A DNA stretch of 22,391 nucleotides from Chlamydiota bacterium (GCA_021772165.1 JAJFMM010000018.1:1-22391); one strand, 5' to 3'; positions 15,395 to 22,360 are shown, counted from the first letter of the stretch. Program-made: numbers and translations. The notes: a model not told the origin generated them from the sequence alone.

Positions 15395-15955
15395 CTAACC
15401 CCTTTTCCAGTACGAATAGAAGATCATGCCGATGATTGCAAGAGATGAAACAAGATAGAAACGCCATTGGGCAACGGCCTGATGCGTTACATCGACCTTT
15501 CCCTCTAGATCCCAGCTTGTGGTGCGAAGGAGACGAAGGCGCTGATAAGCAACGAGCATACAGATAAAATTGATGAACGGAATTCCTAACCCAAGCCCTC
15601 TGACCCAGACCGAAAAGCTTCTTTTTAAAGCCGTATCAAAAGAGAGTTTGGCATTGCCTCCCTTCTTTCTCAATTTCGTTCCAAGAAGAGCTTTTCCGGG
15701 CGTTGTACCCCAAGTCCAGAGAAGAAGCGCCTCGATGGGCACCCACGCTAGAAATTCGATCGGAATCCAGCGCTCAAAGGGAGGCAAGGCAGAGATATGT
15801 CCGACGATCAGCCGCAGCAGCGTAAAGAAAAGAGCGTAATCAAAATAGCGCGCAGCCAACCGCACCCAGGGATTGACCCTAGAGGGGCTCTGTTTAGGTG
15901 GAGGTGATTCCCCCGTGATGATCTCGGATGGATCAATTGCGTCCATAACGCACAT
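15395..15955 (-). CDS. RDD family membrane protein
   Basis: 186 residues. The RDD domain occupies about 28-170: the signature Arg and Asp in VRLAARYFDYALF (Arg32, Asp39), then two membrane segments, and the conserved WTWGTTPGKALLGTKLRKK loop between segments 2 and 3, followed by further hydrophobic stretches (GLGIPFINFICMLVAY, FYLVSSLAIIGMIFYSY). RDD proteins are inner-membrane proteins of uncertain role; some have been linked to Na+/H+ exchange. The gene overlaps the upstream EI24-like gene by 23 bp and is followed 20 bp later by the acyl-CoA synthetase/acetyltransferase. ATG at 15955 or at 15946 (MDAIDPSE) are both possible; neither has a strong ribosome site, which fits coupling to the upstream gene. 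Confidence 0.8.
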   Translation of the reverse strand: MCVMDAIDPSEIITGESPPPKQSPSRVNPWVRLAARYFDYALFFTLLRLIVGHISALPPFERWIPIEFLAWVPIEALLLWTWGTTPGKALLGTKLRKKGGNAKLSFDTALKRSFSVWVRGLGLGIPFINFICMLVAYQRLRLLRTTSWDLEGKVDVTHQAVAQWRFYLVSSLAIIGMIFYSYWKRG

Positions 15956-16622
15956 TGTGCTGATTTTGCATATTTTTTGTATAACAATAGAGACCTACTG
16001 GAATCGCAGGAAACCAGAGTAGCCACCCTAAAATCACGAAGAAGCTCAAGAGAAACGCAAGAGCACTTGCAGAAAACGCGATGCGCCAAAGGTCCCAAGA
16101 GTTTCCCTCGATCCACTGCACGCGCTCTTTTGCCGGTATTCCTCTCACCGCGAGCACCAGATCAGCACTTTCTATAGCAAACAGATGGCTTGCTGCCAGA
16201 AGAGAAACCGGAAAAACAAAAGGCGGCGCGAAAAAGAGGCAGGTCAGCATCAGGAGAGGCCAGAGAATTCTCCAGCGAAGCGTCTTGAAAAAGACCAGAA
16301 ACGACGAGAGCATGGATTTCAGCACCCCCTCTCCTGGAGTTCCCAATCCATCTCGTTTCTGCTCGTTGACAAGAGCTCTATAGAAAAAGAGATTCAGGAA
16401 AAAAGGAACGATGACGATTAGATCGAGAAGAGCAGCAAAGAGCCCCCAGCCGATCGCGTAAAACCAGTTCCTCTGAGTCATGAAAAAAGCAGGGATCACA
16501 AAGGCGCCAACAAGAGATACGCCTGAAAAAAAGAGCCCGAGGAGCAGCTGCCCCCACATACGGGGGCGCGAGAGAAAGTAGATCAACCCCGCAAAGGGAG
16601 CTGCCCACGGGGTAACATTCAT
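15933..16622 (-). CDS. EI24/CysZ-like multi-pass membrane protein
   Basis: 229 residues with about five or six hydrophobic segments. The start resembles EI24-domain proteins (PFAGLIYFLSRPRMWGQLLLG), as does the later stretch where a charged loop (AVRGIPAKERVQWIEGN) precedes a final membrane pair ending in FPAIPVGLYCYTKN. EI24-domain members include the sulfate channel CysZ and proteins of unknown role; sulfate transport cannot be claimed here. The start codon overlaps the Sua5 stop as ATGA (16619-16622), and the end overlaps the RDD gene, so all four genes from Sua5 onward appear to be translated as one unit. The family call rests on pattern recognition and is moderate. Confidence 0.6.
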   Translation of the reverse strand: MNVTPWAAPFAGLIYFLSRPRMWGQLLLGLFFSGVSLVGAFVIPAFFMTQRNWFYAIGWGLFAALLDLIVIVPFFLNLFFYRALVNEQKRDGLGTPGEGVLKSMLSSFLVFFKTLRWRILWPLLMLTCLFFAPPFVFPVSLLAASHLFAIESADLVLAVRGIPAKERVQWIEGNSWDLWRIAFSASALAFLLSFFVILGWLLWFPAIPVGLYCYTKNMQNQHNVRYGRN

Positions 16623-17530
16623 CGACTCGCCTTTTCCAAACGATTCATCAAGGCTTCATCGGAGCGCATCTTCCTATTGAGAAGAATCGCAATCTCCCCT
16701 TTTTCAAGACGATCCGCCTGCCTGAGCTCCGCATAGAGGTTTTGTGCAGTAAGAGTTTCAGGAATATACGCTCCCCTCTCTTTAAAAAGAGAGAGCTCCT
16801 CTGCGCTATTTAGCAGATGGATTTTTGCCTTCGGTGCGTAATGGCGATACTGCATCCCAGGAGACAGAACAGGAGAGCCGCTGCCGGCTACCTCGATAGA
16901 GATACCTAAAAATGCTTCGATCATCTCGCGTGAGATAACACCGGGGCGTAATATAACAGGCTTTGGACCCACAAGACTCAACACAGTCGACTCAATTCCA
17001 AAAGAGGAGGAGCCACCGTCGACGACAAGAGGAATCTGCCCGTTGAAGTCTTCTAAAACATCCGCAGCACTGGTGGGACTAGGCCGACCGGAGAGATTCG
17101 CCGATGGAGCCGCTAATGCCCCCGTTTGTTTGAGAATTTGTAGCATCGCAGGATGAGATGGCATGCGCACGGCGATCGTAGGGAGACCTGCGGTCACACA
17201 ATCCGGTACGCCGCTGGCCCGCTGGCCAATGAGGGTGAGAGGACCCGGCCAAAAACATTTGGCCAACTGATAAAAGAGATCGCTGGGTTCAGAAATAAGT
17301 TTCTGCAACTCCGAGAGCGCTCCGATGTGGGCAATCAATGGATTGTCCGCGGGGCGTCCTTTGACGCGAAAAATTTCTAAGATTGCTGACTCATTATAGA
17401 GATCTGCGGCAAGGCCGTAGACCGTTTCAGTTGGTAAAGCAGCAACTTGTCCGCTCCGAAGAGCCGTCACGATGTGTCGTAGATCCTCTGAGATAAGAAG
17501 AGGATTAGCTTGAAGAGTTTTTGTTTCCAT
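16619..17530 (-). CDS. Sua5-type threonylcarbamoyl-AMP synthase
   Basis: 303 residues, the full Sua5 form (YrdC domain plus C-terminal Sua5 domain) rather than the short TsaC. It makes threonylcarbamoyl-AMP from threonine, bicarbonate and ATP, the first step of t6A at position 37 of tRNAs reading ANN codons. Motifs: ALPTETVYGLAAD (about 31-43), FRVKGRPADNPL (about 54-65) with the catalytic Lys-Arg, CFWPGPLTLI, APSANLSGRPSPT, STVLSL, LRPGVIS, and the Sua5 linker SPGMQYRHYAPKA (about 223-235). The start ATG has no ribosome site at normal distance; GAGGAG is 18 bases upstream and TATACT only six bases upstream, so transcription may begin at the start codon. It heads the operon leading to the membrane proteins and the acyl-CoA synthetase. 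Confidence 0.92.
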   Translation of the reverse strand: METKTLQANPLLISEDLRHIVTALRSGQVAALPTETVYGLAADLYNESAILEIFRVKGRPADNPLIAHIGALSELQKLISEPSDLFYQLAKCFWPGPLTLIGQRASGVPDCVTAGLPTIAVRMPSHPAMLQILKQTGALAAPSANLSGRPSPTSAADVLEDFNGQIPLVVDGGSSSFGIESTVLSLVGPKPVILRPGVISREMIEAFLGISIEVAGSGSPVLSPGMQYRHYAPKAKIHLLNSAEELSLFKERGAYIPETLTAQNLYAELRQADRLEKGEIAILLNRKMRSDEALMNRLEKASR

Positions 17531-17660
17531 GCGGATAGTATACGCTAGCTCCTCTTTTTCTCAGGCACTGTTTTAACTCACTTACAGTTAGATGAATACA
17601 AAAGGCTACCCTAAAAATTACAGGATCGTATAAATCTTTTGTAAGCGATTGAAAAAATCT

Positions 17661-18200
17661 ATGACACTATCAACCGAATCCATTTTGCCCCTTTCGATGA
17701 GGATCCTCAAGCCGAGCCATCGTCCGATAACGGAGCGGTGGGCGGGATTAGGAATACTTCTGGCACTGGCTCTAGGCTTCCAAGTCTTAAGCTTTTGGCT
17801 CGCTCGCTTTTCGGTACACGGAGAGTGGTTCCTGAGCCAAGTACAAGCGCTCTGGGCGCTTCATGCATGGCCCATCTCCCCTCTTTGGACTCTGTTTTAC
17901 TGCACGCAAGCGATCTCCTTCTGGACGCTCTGGAGACGCAACTCCCTTCTGAATCTGAAACTGGAACTCTCGCTCTTCCTCTGCCAATTCGCGTTTTCTA
18001 CTCTCTGGTTTCTGAGCTTGTTTGTCTGGCAGCAGAGTCTGTTGTCTCTCGTTTTCCTGCTTTTACAAAACATAGCCACACTTCTTTGTACCATCGTGTT
18101 CTGGAGAAAAGAGCAGCCGGCTGGGCAATGGATGTGCGTAGGACTTTCGTGGGGAATCTACATCGCTTCATTAAATATGGCTCTTAGCCTCCTGAACTAA
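17661..18200 (+). CDS. TspO/MBR (tryptophan-rich sensory protein) family protein
   Basis: About 180 residues with five membrane segments, the TspO layout. The first segment is WAGLGILLALALGFQVL. The loop WALHAWPISPLWTLFYCTQA resembles the conserved Trp/Pro loop before helix 2 of TspO, and the end (WGIYIASLNMALSLLN) matches the family's W..FA.YLN..I..LN close. TspO binds porphyrins and cholesterol-like lipids in the membrane and is linked to oxidative stress and tetrapyrrole handling. The start is uncertain: ATG 17661 is used here, with TTG 17649 and ATG 17697 as alternatives; none has a clear ribosome site. The TMEM14-like gene follows after 10 bp, so the two are an operon. The family call is moderate because the sequence is divergent. 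Confidence 0.65.
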   Translation: MTLSTESILPLSMRILKPSHRPITERWAGLGILLALALGFQVLSFWLARFSVHGEWFLSQVQALWALHAWPISPLWTLFYCTQAISFWTLWRRNSLLNLKLELSLFLCQFAFSTLWFLSLFVWQQSLLSLVFLLLQNIATLLCTIVFWRKEQPAGQWMCVGLSWGIYIASLNMALSLLN

Positions 18201-18210
18201 AAGGAGATCA

Positions 18211-18540
18211 ATGATCACTACATTCACAAAATGGTCTGTTACCATCTACGCAATCTTTTTGATCGTAGCCGGAGTGGTAAGATATCTGATGGAAGACAGC
18301 ACCCACGCTCTGATCATGGGAGCGGCGACTGGAATTCTGTTTCTGGTCTGTGCTGGTTTGATGTTTGCAGGCAAACGGATAGGACTGATCTTAGCGACGC
18401 TACTTATGGTTCTGATGACAGGCTTATTCACGTCTCGCTACTGGATTACGAAGGCAAACTTTCCTGCGCTTATTTCAGTACTTAGTGGAGCGATGCTGGT
18501 GTTTCTTCTTCTGAACCTGGCTCGATGGAAAAAGAGATAA
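18211..18540 (+). CDS. TMEM14 (UPF0136) family small membrane protein
   Basis: 109 residues, four membrane segments, the usual size for the family. Features are the opening helix with AIFLIVAGVVRYLMEDS, the STHALIMGAATGILFLVCAG segment (the family's S..sLi.G...g.ll), and two final helices. Eukaryotic TMEM14C imports protoporphyrinogen IX into mitochondria, and the plant relative FAX1 exports fatty acids from plastids; bacterial members are uncharacterised. An excellent AAGGAGATCA ribosome site precedes the ATG. It is co-transcribed with the TspO-like gene, which suggests tetrapyrrole or lipid traffic. The last 66 bp overlap the end of the convergent SOD gene on the other strand. Confidence 0.75.
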   Translation: MITTFTKWSVTIYAIFLIVAGVVRYLMEDSTHALIMGAATGILFLVCAGLMFAGKRIGLILATLLMVLMTGLFTSRYWITKANFPALISVLSGAMLVFLLLNLARWKKR

Positions 18541-19167
18541 GAACCTCTCTTCAGCCACATCCCAGTCGACATTAGAGAAAAAGACCTCAACATACTTCTC
18601 TTTATTCAGGCCGAACTGCGGCATGAACGCGTGTTCAAATACATCCATGACGAGAAGAATGGATCCTGTTGCCAGATGGCCCGTGTCATGCTCATTGATC
18701 CATGTATTGACGAGTCTGCCATCTTCCGGATCAATGTAAAGAGCCGCCCAGCCAATTCCGCGAATCAGCCCGGTTGCGACAAAAGCGCTCTTCCATTTCT
18801 GATAACTCCCATACTGAGCAATGAGAGCTCTCATCAGAACAGGCGCCGCGCTGGGCTTTCCATTTCCACCTAGATTGCCGAAATAGAGCTCATGGAGTCG
18901 CATTCCATCGAATTCCCAACCTAACCGCCTTTTCAGAGCGCCATATTCAAAAGAGCGCGCCTGGCCGCTATTTTCTAAGGACTTAAGCTGAGCGATCAAG
19001 GCATTGGTCGTTTTGACATAGCCCTGGTAGAGCTTGAAATGCATCTGCATGAGATCCTCGGAAAACCCGGGCATATCCAGAAGCGAGCTATAATCCTTCG
19101 GCTGATAGGCAGCCGGCGGAGCCGCTCCTAATGAATAGATACAAGCAAAGATCCAAAGCCAGCGCAT
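18475..19167 (-). CDS. Exported Fe/Mn-type superoxide dismutase
   Basis: 230 residues. It would convert superoxide to peroxide and oxygen outside the cytoplasm. The N-terminus MRWLWIFACIYSLGAAPPAA is a short Sec signal peptide. The four metal ligands can be placed: His43 (QMHFKLYQGYV), His92 (GMRLHELYFGNLGG), Asp175 and His179 (MDVFEHAFMP). GIGWAALYID and YVEVFFSNVDWDVAEERF are also typical. The His pair that normally follows the first ligand (HxxxHHxxYV) is replaced by Leu-Tyr, and the region before Asp175 reads WINEHDTGHL, so it belongs to a divergent branch; metal and activity are uncertain. The basic tail (QKKKHQHRSTKY) is encoded opposite TMEM14. Its ATG shares one base with the TAA of the SH2 gene (TAATG), with GGGAGGG upstream. 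Confidence 0.85.
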   Translation of the reverse strand: MRWLWIFACIYSLGAAPPAAYQPKDYSSLLDMPGFSEDLMQMHFKLYQGYVKTTNALIAQLKSLENSGQARSFEYGALKRRLGWEFDGMRLHELYFGNLGGNGKPSAAPVLMRALIAQYGSYQKWKSAFVATGLIRGIGWAALYIDPEDGRLVNTWINEHDTGHLATGSILLVMDVFEHAFMPQFGLNKEKYVEVFFSNVDWDVAEERFLSLFPSSQVQKKKHQHRSTKY

Positions 19168-19925
19168 TATGCAGCCCTCCCCGACTCTAGTGGCGTCTTA
19201 CCACCGGCCTGAGAGATGATCTCCGAAAGATTTTTGAAGAAATAGTCACTTAATTCCAGATCGTCATTATAGATTGCCCATCCATTCGGCCGCTGAATGA
19301 GAACTCTGTCATAAATATTCTCGCTTTTGCCAACAACGGTCATGACAAAGCAGCGAACCGGAAAGGGATCGTGTTTTGCTAGGTTCTCCTCAATTTCAGA
19401 AGTACATTCATCTCCATTTCTGAGGAGATAGGTTCCTGAAGAGGACTTTAACAGCAGTTTTTCCGCTGCCATTCTCTTCAGATCTCCTCGCCAAGCACTC
19501 TGCTCTGCGATTTCTGAAGAGAGCTCCCTTTTCATCGAACTCATGCATTGAGACAGAGCCTCATGAGGAGAGCCCGATTTCGTCTCGCCTCCGCAGCGAT
19601 TCATCTCATCGAGCGTCGATCGCAAAATAAGAGCCGCCTTTTCTGTTAGATGGATCTCTTTGTCTGTATCGACCCACTCAAAGGAGATAGTGCCTTTGTC
19701 CCCAACAGAGATGGTCAATTCTGCATGTTTGAGTTGCGGCAGCGGCTCCTTCGGCAGCTGTATTTTGGATTCTAACTCCCCTATCGTCCGAGGAATGTTG
19801 AATTCACCACTGCTGCAATCGATCATAATGCTGATCTTATTGCCTTTGAAGTGAGGATCGGCCAAATGATCGTGTAAACGATTGATATTGTGCCAGACAG
19901 AAGGGTTGTGCATGGAATGCTTCAT
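19167..19925 (-). CDS. SH2-domain protein, putative phosphotyrosine-binding effector
   Basis: 252 residues. Residues about 145-245 read as an SH2 domain: Trp145 opens it (WRGDLKRMAAEKLL, with Arg151 at the alphaA2 site), then SGTYLLRNGD corresponds to the FLVR motif with the phosphate-binding Arg169. A betaC strand (CFVMTVVG), a betaD strand (YDRVLIQ) and YFFKNLSEIIS (the F..L.ELV helix) follow. Order and spacing match Abl/Src SH2 domains. The loop between the FLVR strand and betaC is longer than usual, with a Glu-rich segment. Residues 1-140 are unrecognised and hold no signal peptide or membrane segment. SH2 domains bind phosphotyrosine, an almost purely eukaryotic signal; Legionella has effectors of this kind. 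A promoter candidate lies at 19961-19988. It is coupled to the SOD gene. Confidence 0.75.
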   Translation of the reverse strand: MKHSMHNPSVWHNINRLHDHLADPHFKGNKISIMIDCSSGEFNIPRTIGELESKIQLPKEPLPQLKHAELTISVGDKGTISFEWVDTDKEIHLTEKAALILRSTLDEMNRCGGETKSGSPHEALSQCMSSMKRELSSEIAEQSAWRGDLKRMAAEKLLLKSSSGTYLLRNGDECTSEIEENLAKHDPFPVRCFVMTVVGKSENIYDRVLIQRPNGWAIYNDDLELSDYFFKNLSEIISQAGGKTPLESGRAA

Positions 19926-19960
19926 AAGATAGGCCTGCCATTAGTGTATCTATATGTCTG

Positions 19961-19988
19961 TCTATAAGAAATGGCAGTTTAAATTCAA
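19961..19988 (-). promoter_or_regulatory. Promoter candidate for the SH2-SOD operon
   Basis: The minus strand reads TTGAAT (19983-19988), 16 bases, then TATAGA (19961-19966), about 36 bases before the SH2 start. The -35 overlaps the arm of the hairpin at 19983-20021, so termination and initiation signals are interleaved. Confidence 0.45.
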
Positions 19989-20021
19989 ATGGATGGGTGA
20001 TTTTTCCCCATCCATTTGAAT
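19983..20021 (-). terminator. Perfect 15-bp hairpin between the 57-residue gene and the SH2 gene
   Basis: ATTCAAATGGATGGG (19983-19997) is exactly reverse-complemented at 20007-20021 with a nine-base loop. It starts 29 bases after the stop of the small gene. Only TTTAAA follows on the minus strand, so it is a hairpin without a strong U-run. Confidence 0.6.
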
Positions 20022-20049
20022 GCCGAATGTGACCTACGAACCTATCTCG

Positions 20050-20223
20050 CTATTCATCATCATCGACGAAGATAGGCATCCTGATCCGATTGCCGAAAAT
20101 CACAGGACCGTGATCGTCAAGCATATGCGTTTCATCTACTAGAATCTCCTGAAGATTTTTCTCTCGAAGTTCGCTTGTCTCTTCAATTTCCGATAGAGCA
20201 GGCATTTCTTTCGTTTGAACCAT
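20050..20223 (-). CDS. Small acidic hypothetical protein (57 residues)
   Basis: 57 residues from ATG at 20221-20223 to TAG; family not recognised. It is rich in Glu and Asp and ends in MPIFVDDDE. The first half (SEIEETSELREKNLQEIL) is probably helical; the second half (DDHGPVIFGNRIRMPIF) looks beta-like. A strong ribosome site, TTGGAG, sits about eight bases before the ATG, and a perfect hairpin follows the stop, so it looks like a complete single-gene unit. It is divergent from the GadC-like permease, with overlapping promoter boxes near 20260. No membrane segment or signal peptide is seen. Confidence 0.6.
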   Translation of the reverse strand: MVQTKEMPALSEIEETSELREKNLQEILVDETHMLDDHGPVIFGNRIRMPIFVDDDE

Positions 20224-20237
20224 AGTGCTTCTCCAAG

Positions 20238-20267
20238 TTGCGCTATATCACGCTTACAGAGTATAGA
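20238..20267 (+). promoter_or_regulatory. Promoter candidate for the permease-nitroreductase operon
   Basis: TTGCGC (20238-20243), 18 bases, then TATAGA (20262-20267), 28 bases before the TTG start at 20295. A minus-strand TATACT (20260-20265) for the small divergent gene overlaps it, so the two promoters may compete. Confidence 0.4.
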
Positions 20268-20294
20268 AATAAAAGGTTTGTGTGGAGGAAATCT

Positions 20295-21710
20295 TTGGAA
20301 TATACGCCCGGAAAAAAACGTTTCATGAACGTTTTCCTACTGGCACTTCTCAACTTGTCTGTTATGTCTTCGCTGAGAAACTTGCCCATCGTTGCAGAAT
20401 ATGGCTACGGCTCACTCTTTTTTTACTTCCTTGTAGCTCTGGTTTTTCTTTTTCCAGCTGCATTGATCTCCGCAGAACTGGCCACTGGCTGGAACGAGAC
20501 GGGTGGTATCTATATCTGGGTCAGAGAGGCCTTTGGTCCCATGTGGGGATTTTTTGCAGTCTGGATGCAATGGATTCACAACGTAACCTGGTTTCCGGCA
20601 ATCCTCGCGTTTTCCGCCGCAACCCTTGCGTACATTATCAATCCGGAGCTAGTGAACAATAAGTTCTACATGATCTCATGCATCTTGATCGGCTTTTGGG
20701 GAATGACACTCTATAACAGCTTGGGACTCAAGTTCTCCACCTGGTTCTCCGTACTCGGTGTGATTTCAGGAACCATCCTACCCGGATTTCTCATCATCGG
20801 TTTAGGGATAGCCTGGCTGATTAACGGCCATCCGATTCAGATCCATCTTTCGCTCGACACACTGATTCCTCCGATGAATGACATCCAGAACGTCGTCTTT
20901 CTCACCGGTCTATTTCTCGCGTTTGGAGGCCTAGAGGTCTCTGCCGTGCATGCGAAAGAAGTGCAAAATCCTCAGCGTAACTTTCCTCGCGCCATCCTCA
21001 TGGCAGCCATTCTTTGGTTTGTTGTATATACCATGGGAGCTCTGGCTATAGCCTACGTCATCCCTCACGAGCAGATCAGCTTGGTTGGCGGCGTTATGGA
21101 GGCCTTCCGCATCTTCTTCGTCAAAAACAACGTCGAATTTCTCATGATTCCAATCGCCCTCATGATCGTCTATGGAGCCATTGGTGAGTTGAACGCGTGG
21201 ATCATCGGTCCCATCCGAGCTCTGCACGCCACCTCAAAGCATGGAGATCTCCCACCGATCTTTCAAAGAGTGAACCGCCATGGAATGCCGATGAATCTCC
21301 TGATCTTTCAGGGCTGCATCGTCACCGTAGCCTCCTTCGTCTTCCTTTTCATGCCCTCGGCAAGCTCAGCGTTCTGGATCCTCAGTGCCATGTCCGTTCA
21401 GATCTATCTAGTCATGTACGTCCTGATGTTCCTTTCCGCCATCAAACTCCGCTACAGCCATCCTCATGTAAAAAGACCCTACAGGATCCCGTACCACATG
21501 AAAGGAATCTGGTTTGTTGGCAGCCTGGGAGTCATTAGTTCAGTCTTCGCCTTCTTTATTAGCTTTGTACCACCTAGTCAATTTCCAGTAGGAAGTAGCG
21601 TTTTTTACGAATGTTTCCTTATTATAGGTATCGGACTGATGAGCCTGATCCCCTTTCTGATCTATCTCTTCCGGAAACAAAGCTGGCATACCTACAAGGA
21701 TAAACCATGA
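20295..21710 (+). CDS. GadC-like amino acid permease (APC superfamily)
   Basis: 471 residues with about 12 membrane segments. It resembles the glutamate/GABA antiporter group of the APC superfamily, exchangers that swap an amino acid for its decarboxylated or related product across the inner membrane. Telling stretches are LRNLPIVAEYGYGSLFFYF, AALISAELATGWNETGGIY, FGPMWGFFAVWMQWI, LAFGGLEVSAVHAKEVQNPQ (helix 6 region) and the C-terminal loop VKRPYRIP. The start is TTG at 20295 with GGAGG six bases upstream; a longer form beginning with TTG at 20238 would overlap the promoter and is rejected. No decarboxylase gene is adjacent, so the substrate is open. Its stop overlaps the nitroreductase start as ATGA. 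Confidence 0.88.
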   Translation: MEYTPGKKRFMNVFLLALLNLSVMSSLRNLPIVAEYGYGSLFFYFLVALVFLFPAALISAELATGWNETGGIYIWVREAFGPMWGFFAVWMQWIHNVTWFPAILAFSAATLAYIINPELVNNKFYMISCILIGFWGMTLYNSLGLKFSTWFSVLGVISGTILPGFLIIGLGIAWLINGHPIQIHLSLDTLIPPMNDIQNVVFLTGLFLAFGGLEVSAVHAKEVQNPQRNFPRAILMAAILWFVVYTMGALAIAYVIPHEQISLVGGVMEAFRIFFVKNNVEFLMIPIALMIVYGAIGELNAWIIGPIRALHATSKHGDLPPIFQRVNRHGMPMNLLIFQGCIVTVASFVFLFMPSASSAFWILSAMSVQIYLVMYVLMFLSAIKLRYSHPHVKRPYRIPYHMKGIWFVGSLGVISSVFAFFISFVPPSQFPVGSSVFYECFLIIGIGLMSLIPFLIYLFRKQSWHTYKDKP

Positions 21711-22309
21711 CAGAAGATCTCTGCCCAGAAATCAAGCAGCACCGCAAACTAACTCATCCGATCCATCCCCTCATTCAGAATCGCTGGTCATCACGCGCGA
21801 TGAGCGGAGAGACGATCTCAGACGATGAGCTGAACTCGCTCTTCGAAGCTGCCCGATGGGCGCCCTCCTCTTACAATGCACAGCCCTGGCGCTTTCTCTA
21901 TGCAAAGAGAGAGACTCCCATCTTTGAGCAGTTCCTAAACCTGCTCGTAGACGCAAACATAATGTGGGCCTCTAAAGCAGCCGTACTGGGTGTCACCATT
22001 GCCAGAAAGAACTTCGAGAGGAACAACAAGCCATCCGTCACCCACGCCTATGACACCGGAGCTTCCTGGCAAAATATCTGCTTAGAGGGCACGTACCGCA
22101 ACCTCATCGTCCATGGAATGGAAGGCTTCGATTATGAAAAAGCCAAAACTGTGCTTGAGATCCCAGACGACTATGCAATTCTGGCCATGTTTGCGATCGG
22201 CAAACGCGGATCTAAAGAGAGCCTGCCCCCTGCCCTACAGGAAAGAGACATACCTAGCCCTCGCAAAGAGATCGAAGAATTTGTGATGGAAGGGAAATTC
22301 AGAAAATAA
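21707..22309 (+). CDS. Nitroreductase family protein
   Basis: 200 residues, typical for the family. These are FMN-containing, usually dimeric cytoplasmic enzymes that use NAD(P)H to reduce nitro compounds, quinones or flavins. FMN-site motifs: NRWSSRAMSGETISDDEL (about 25-42, Arg at the flavin phosphate), AARWAPSSYNAQPWRFLYA (about 48-66), and the later IPDDYAILAMFAIGKRG, where the family normally has P.gy.....i.iG. A segment with DTGASWQNICLEGTYRNLIVHGM forms the dimer-interface helix. The start overlaps the permease stop (ATGA, 21707-21710), so it is translated with the transporter. The natural substrate is unknown. Confidence 0.88.
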   Translation: MTEDLCPEIKQHRKLTHPIHPLIQNRWSSRAMSGETISDDELNSLFEAARWAPSSYNAQPWRFLYAKRETPIFEQFLNLLVDANIMWASKAAVLGVTIARKNFERNNKPSVTHAYDTGASWQNICLEGTYRNLIVHGMEGFDYEKAKTVLEIPDDYAILAMFAIGKRGSKESLPPALQERDIPSPRKEIEEFVMEGKFRK

Positions 22310-22343
22310 AAAAAATCGAGCAAGCTTATAAGCGTTGCTCGAT
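22308..22343 (-). terminator. Rho-independent terminator of the gene at the right edge
   Basis: ATCGAGCAA (22315-22323) pairs with TTGCTCGAT (22335-22343), with a further GCT/AGC pair inside. On the minus strand the stem is followed by a run of eight T, the classic form, 17 bases after the stop at 22361. On the plus strand it may also stop the permease-nitroreductase transcript. Confidence 0.75.
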
Positions 22344-22360
22344 CACGATAAGAATAGCGA

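Noticed and set aside
15377..15395. Small palindrome CCCCTATCGGGG upstream of the acyl-CoA synthetase start
   Set aside because: Only a 4-bp stem; its AGGGG part is explained as the ribosome site of the GTG start.
20238..20294. Longer start for the GadC-like permease
   Set aside because: It overlaps the promoter and has no ribosome site, whereas TTG 20295 has GGAGG at good spacing.
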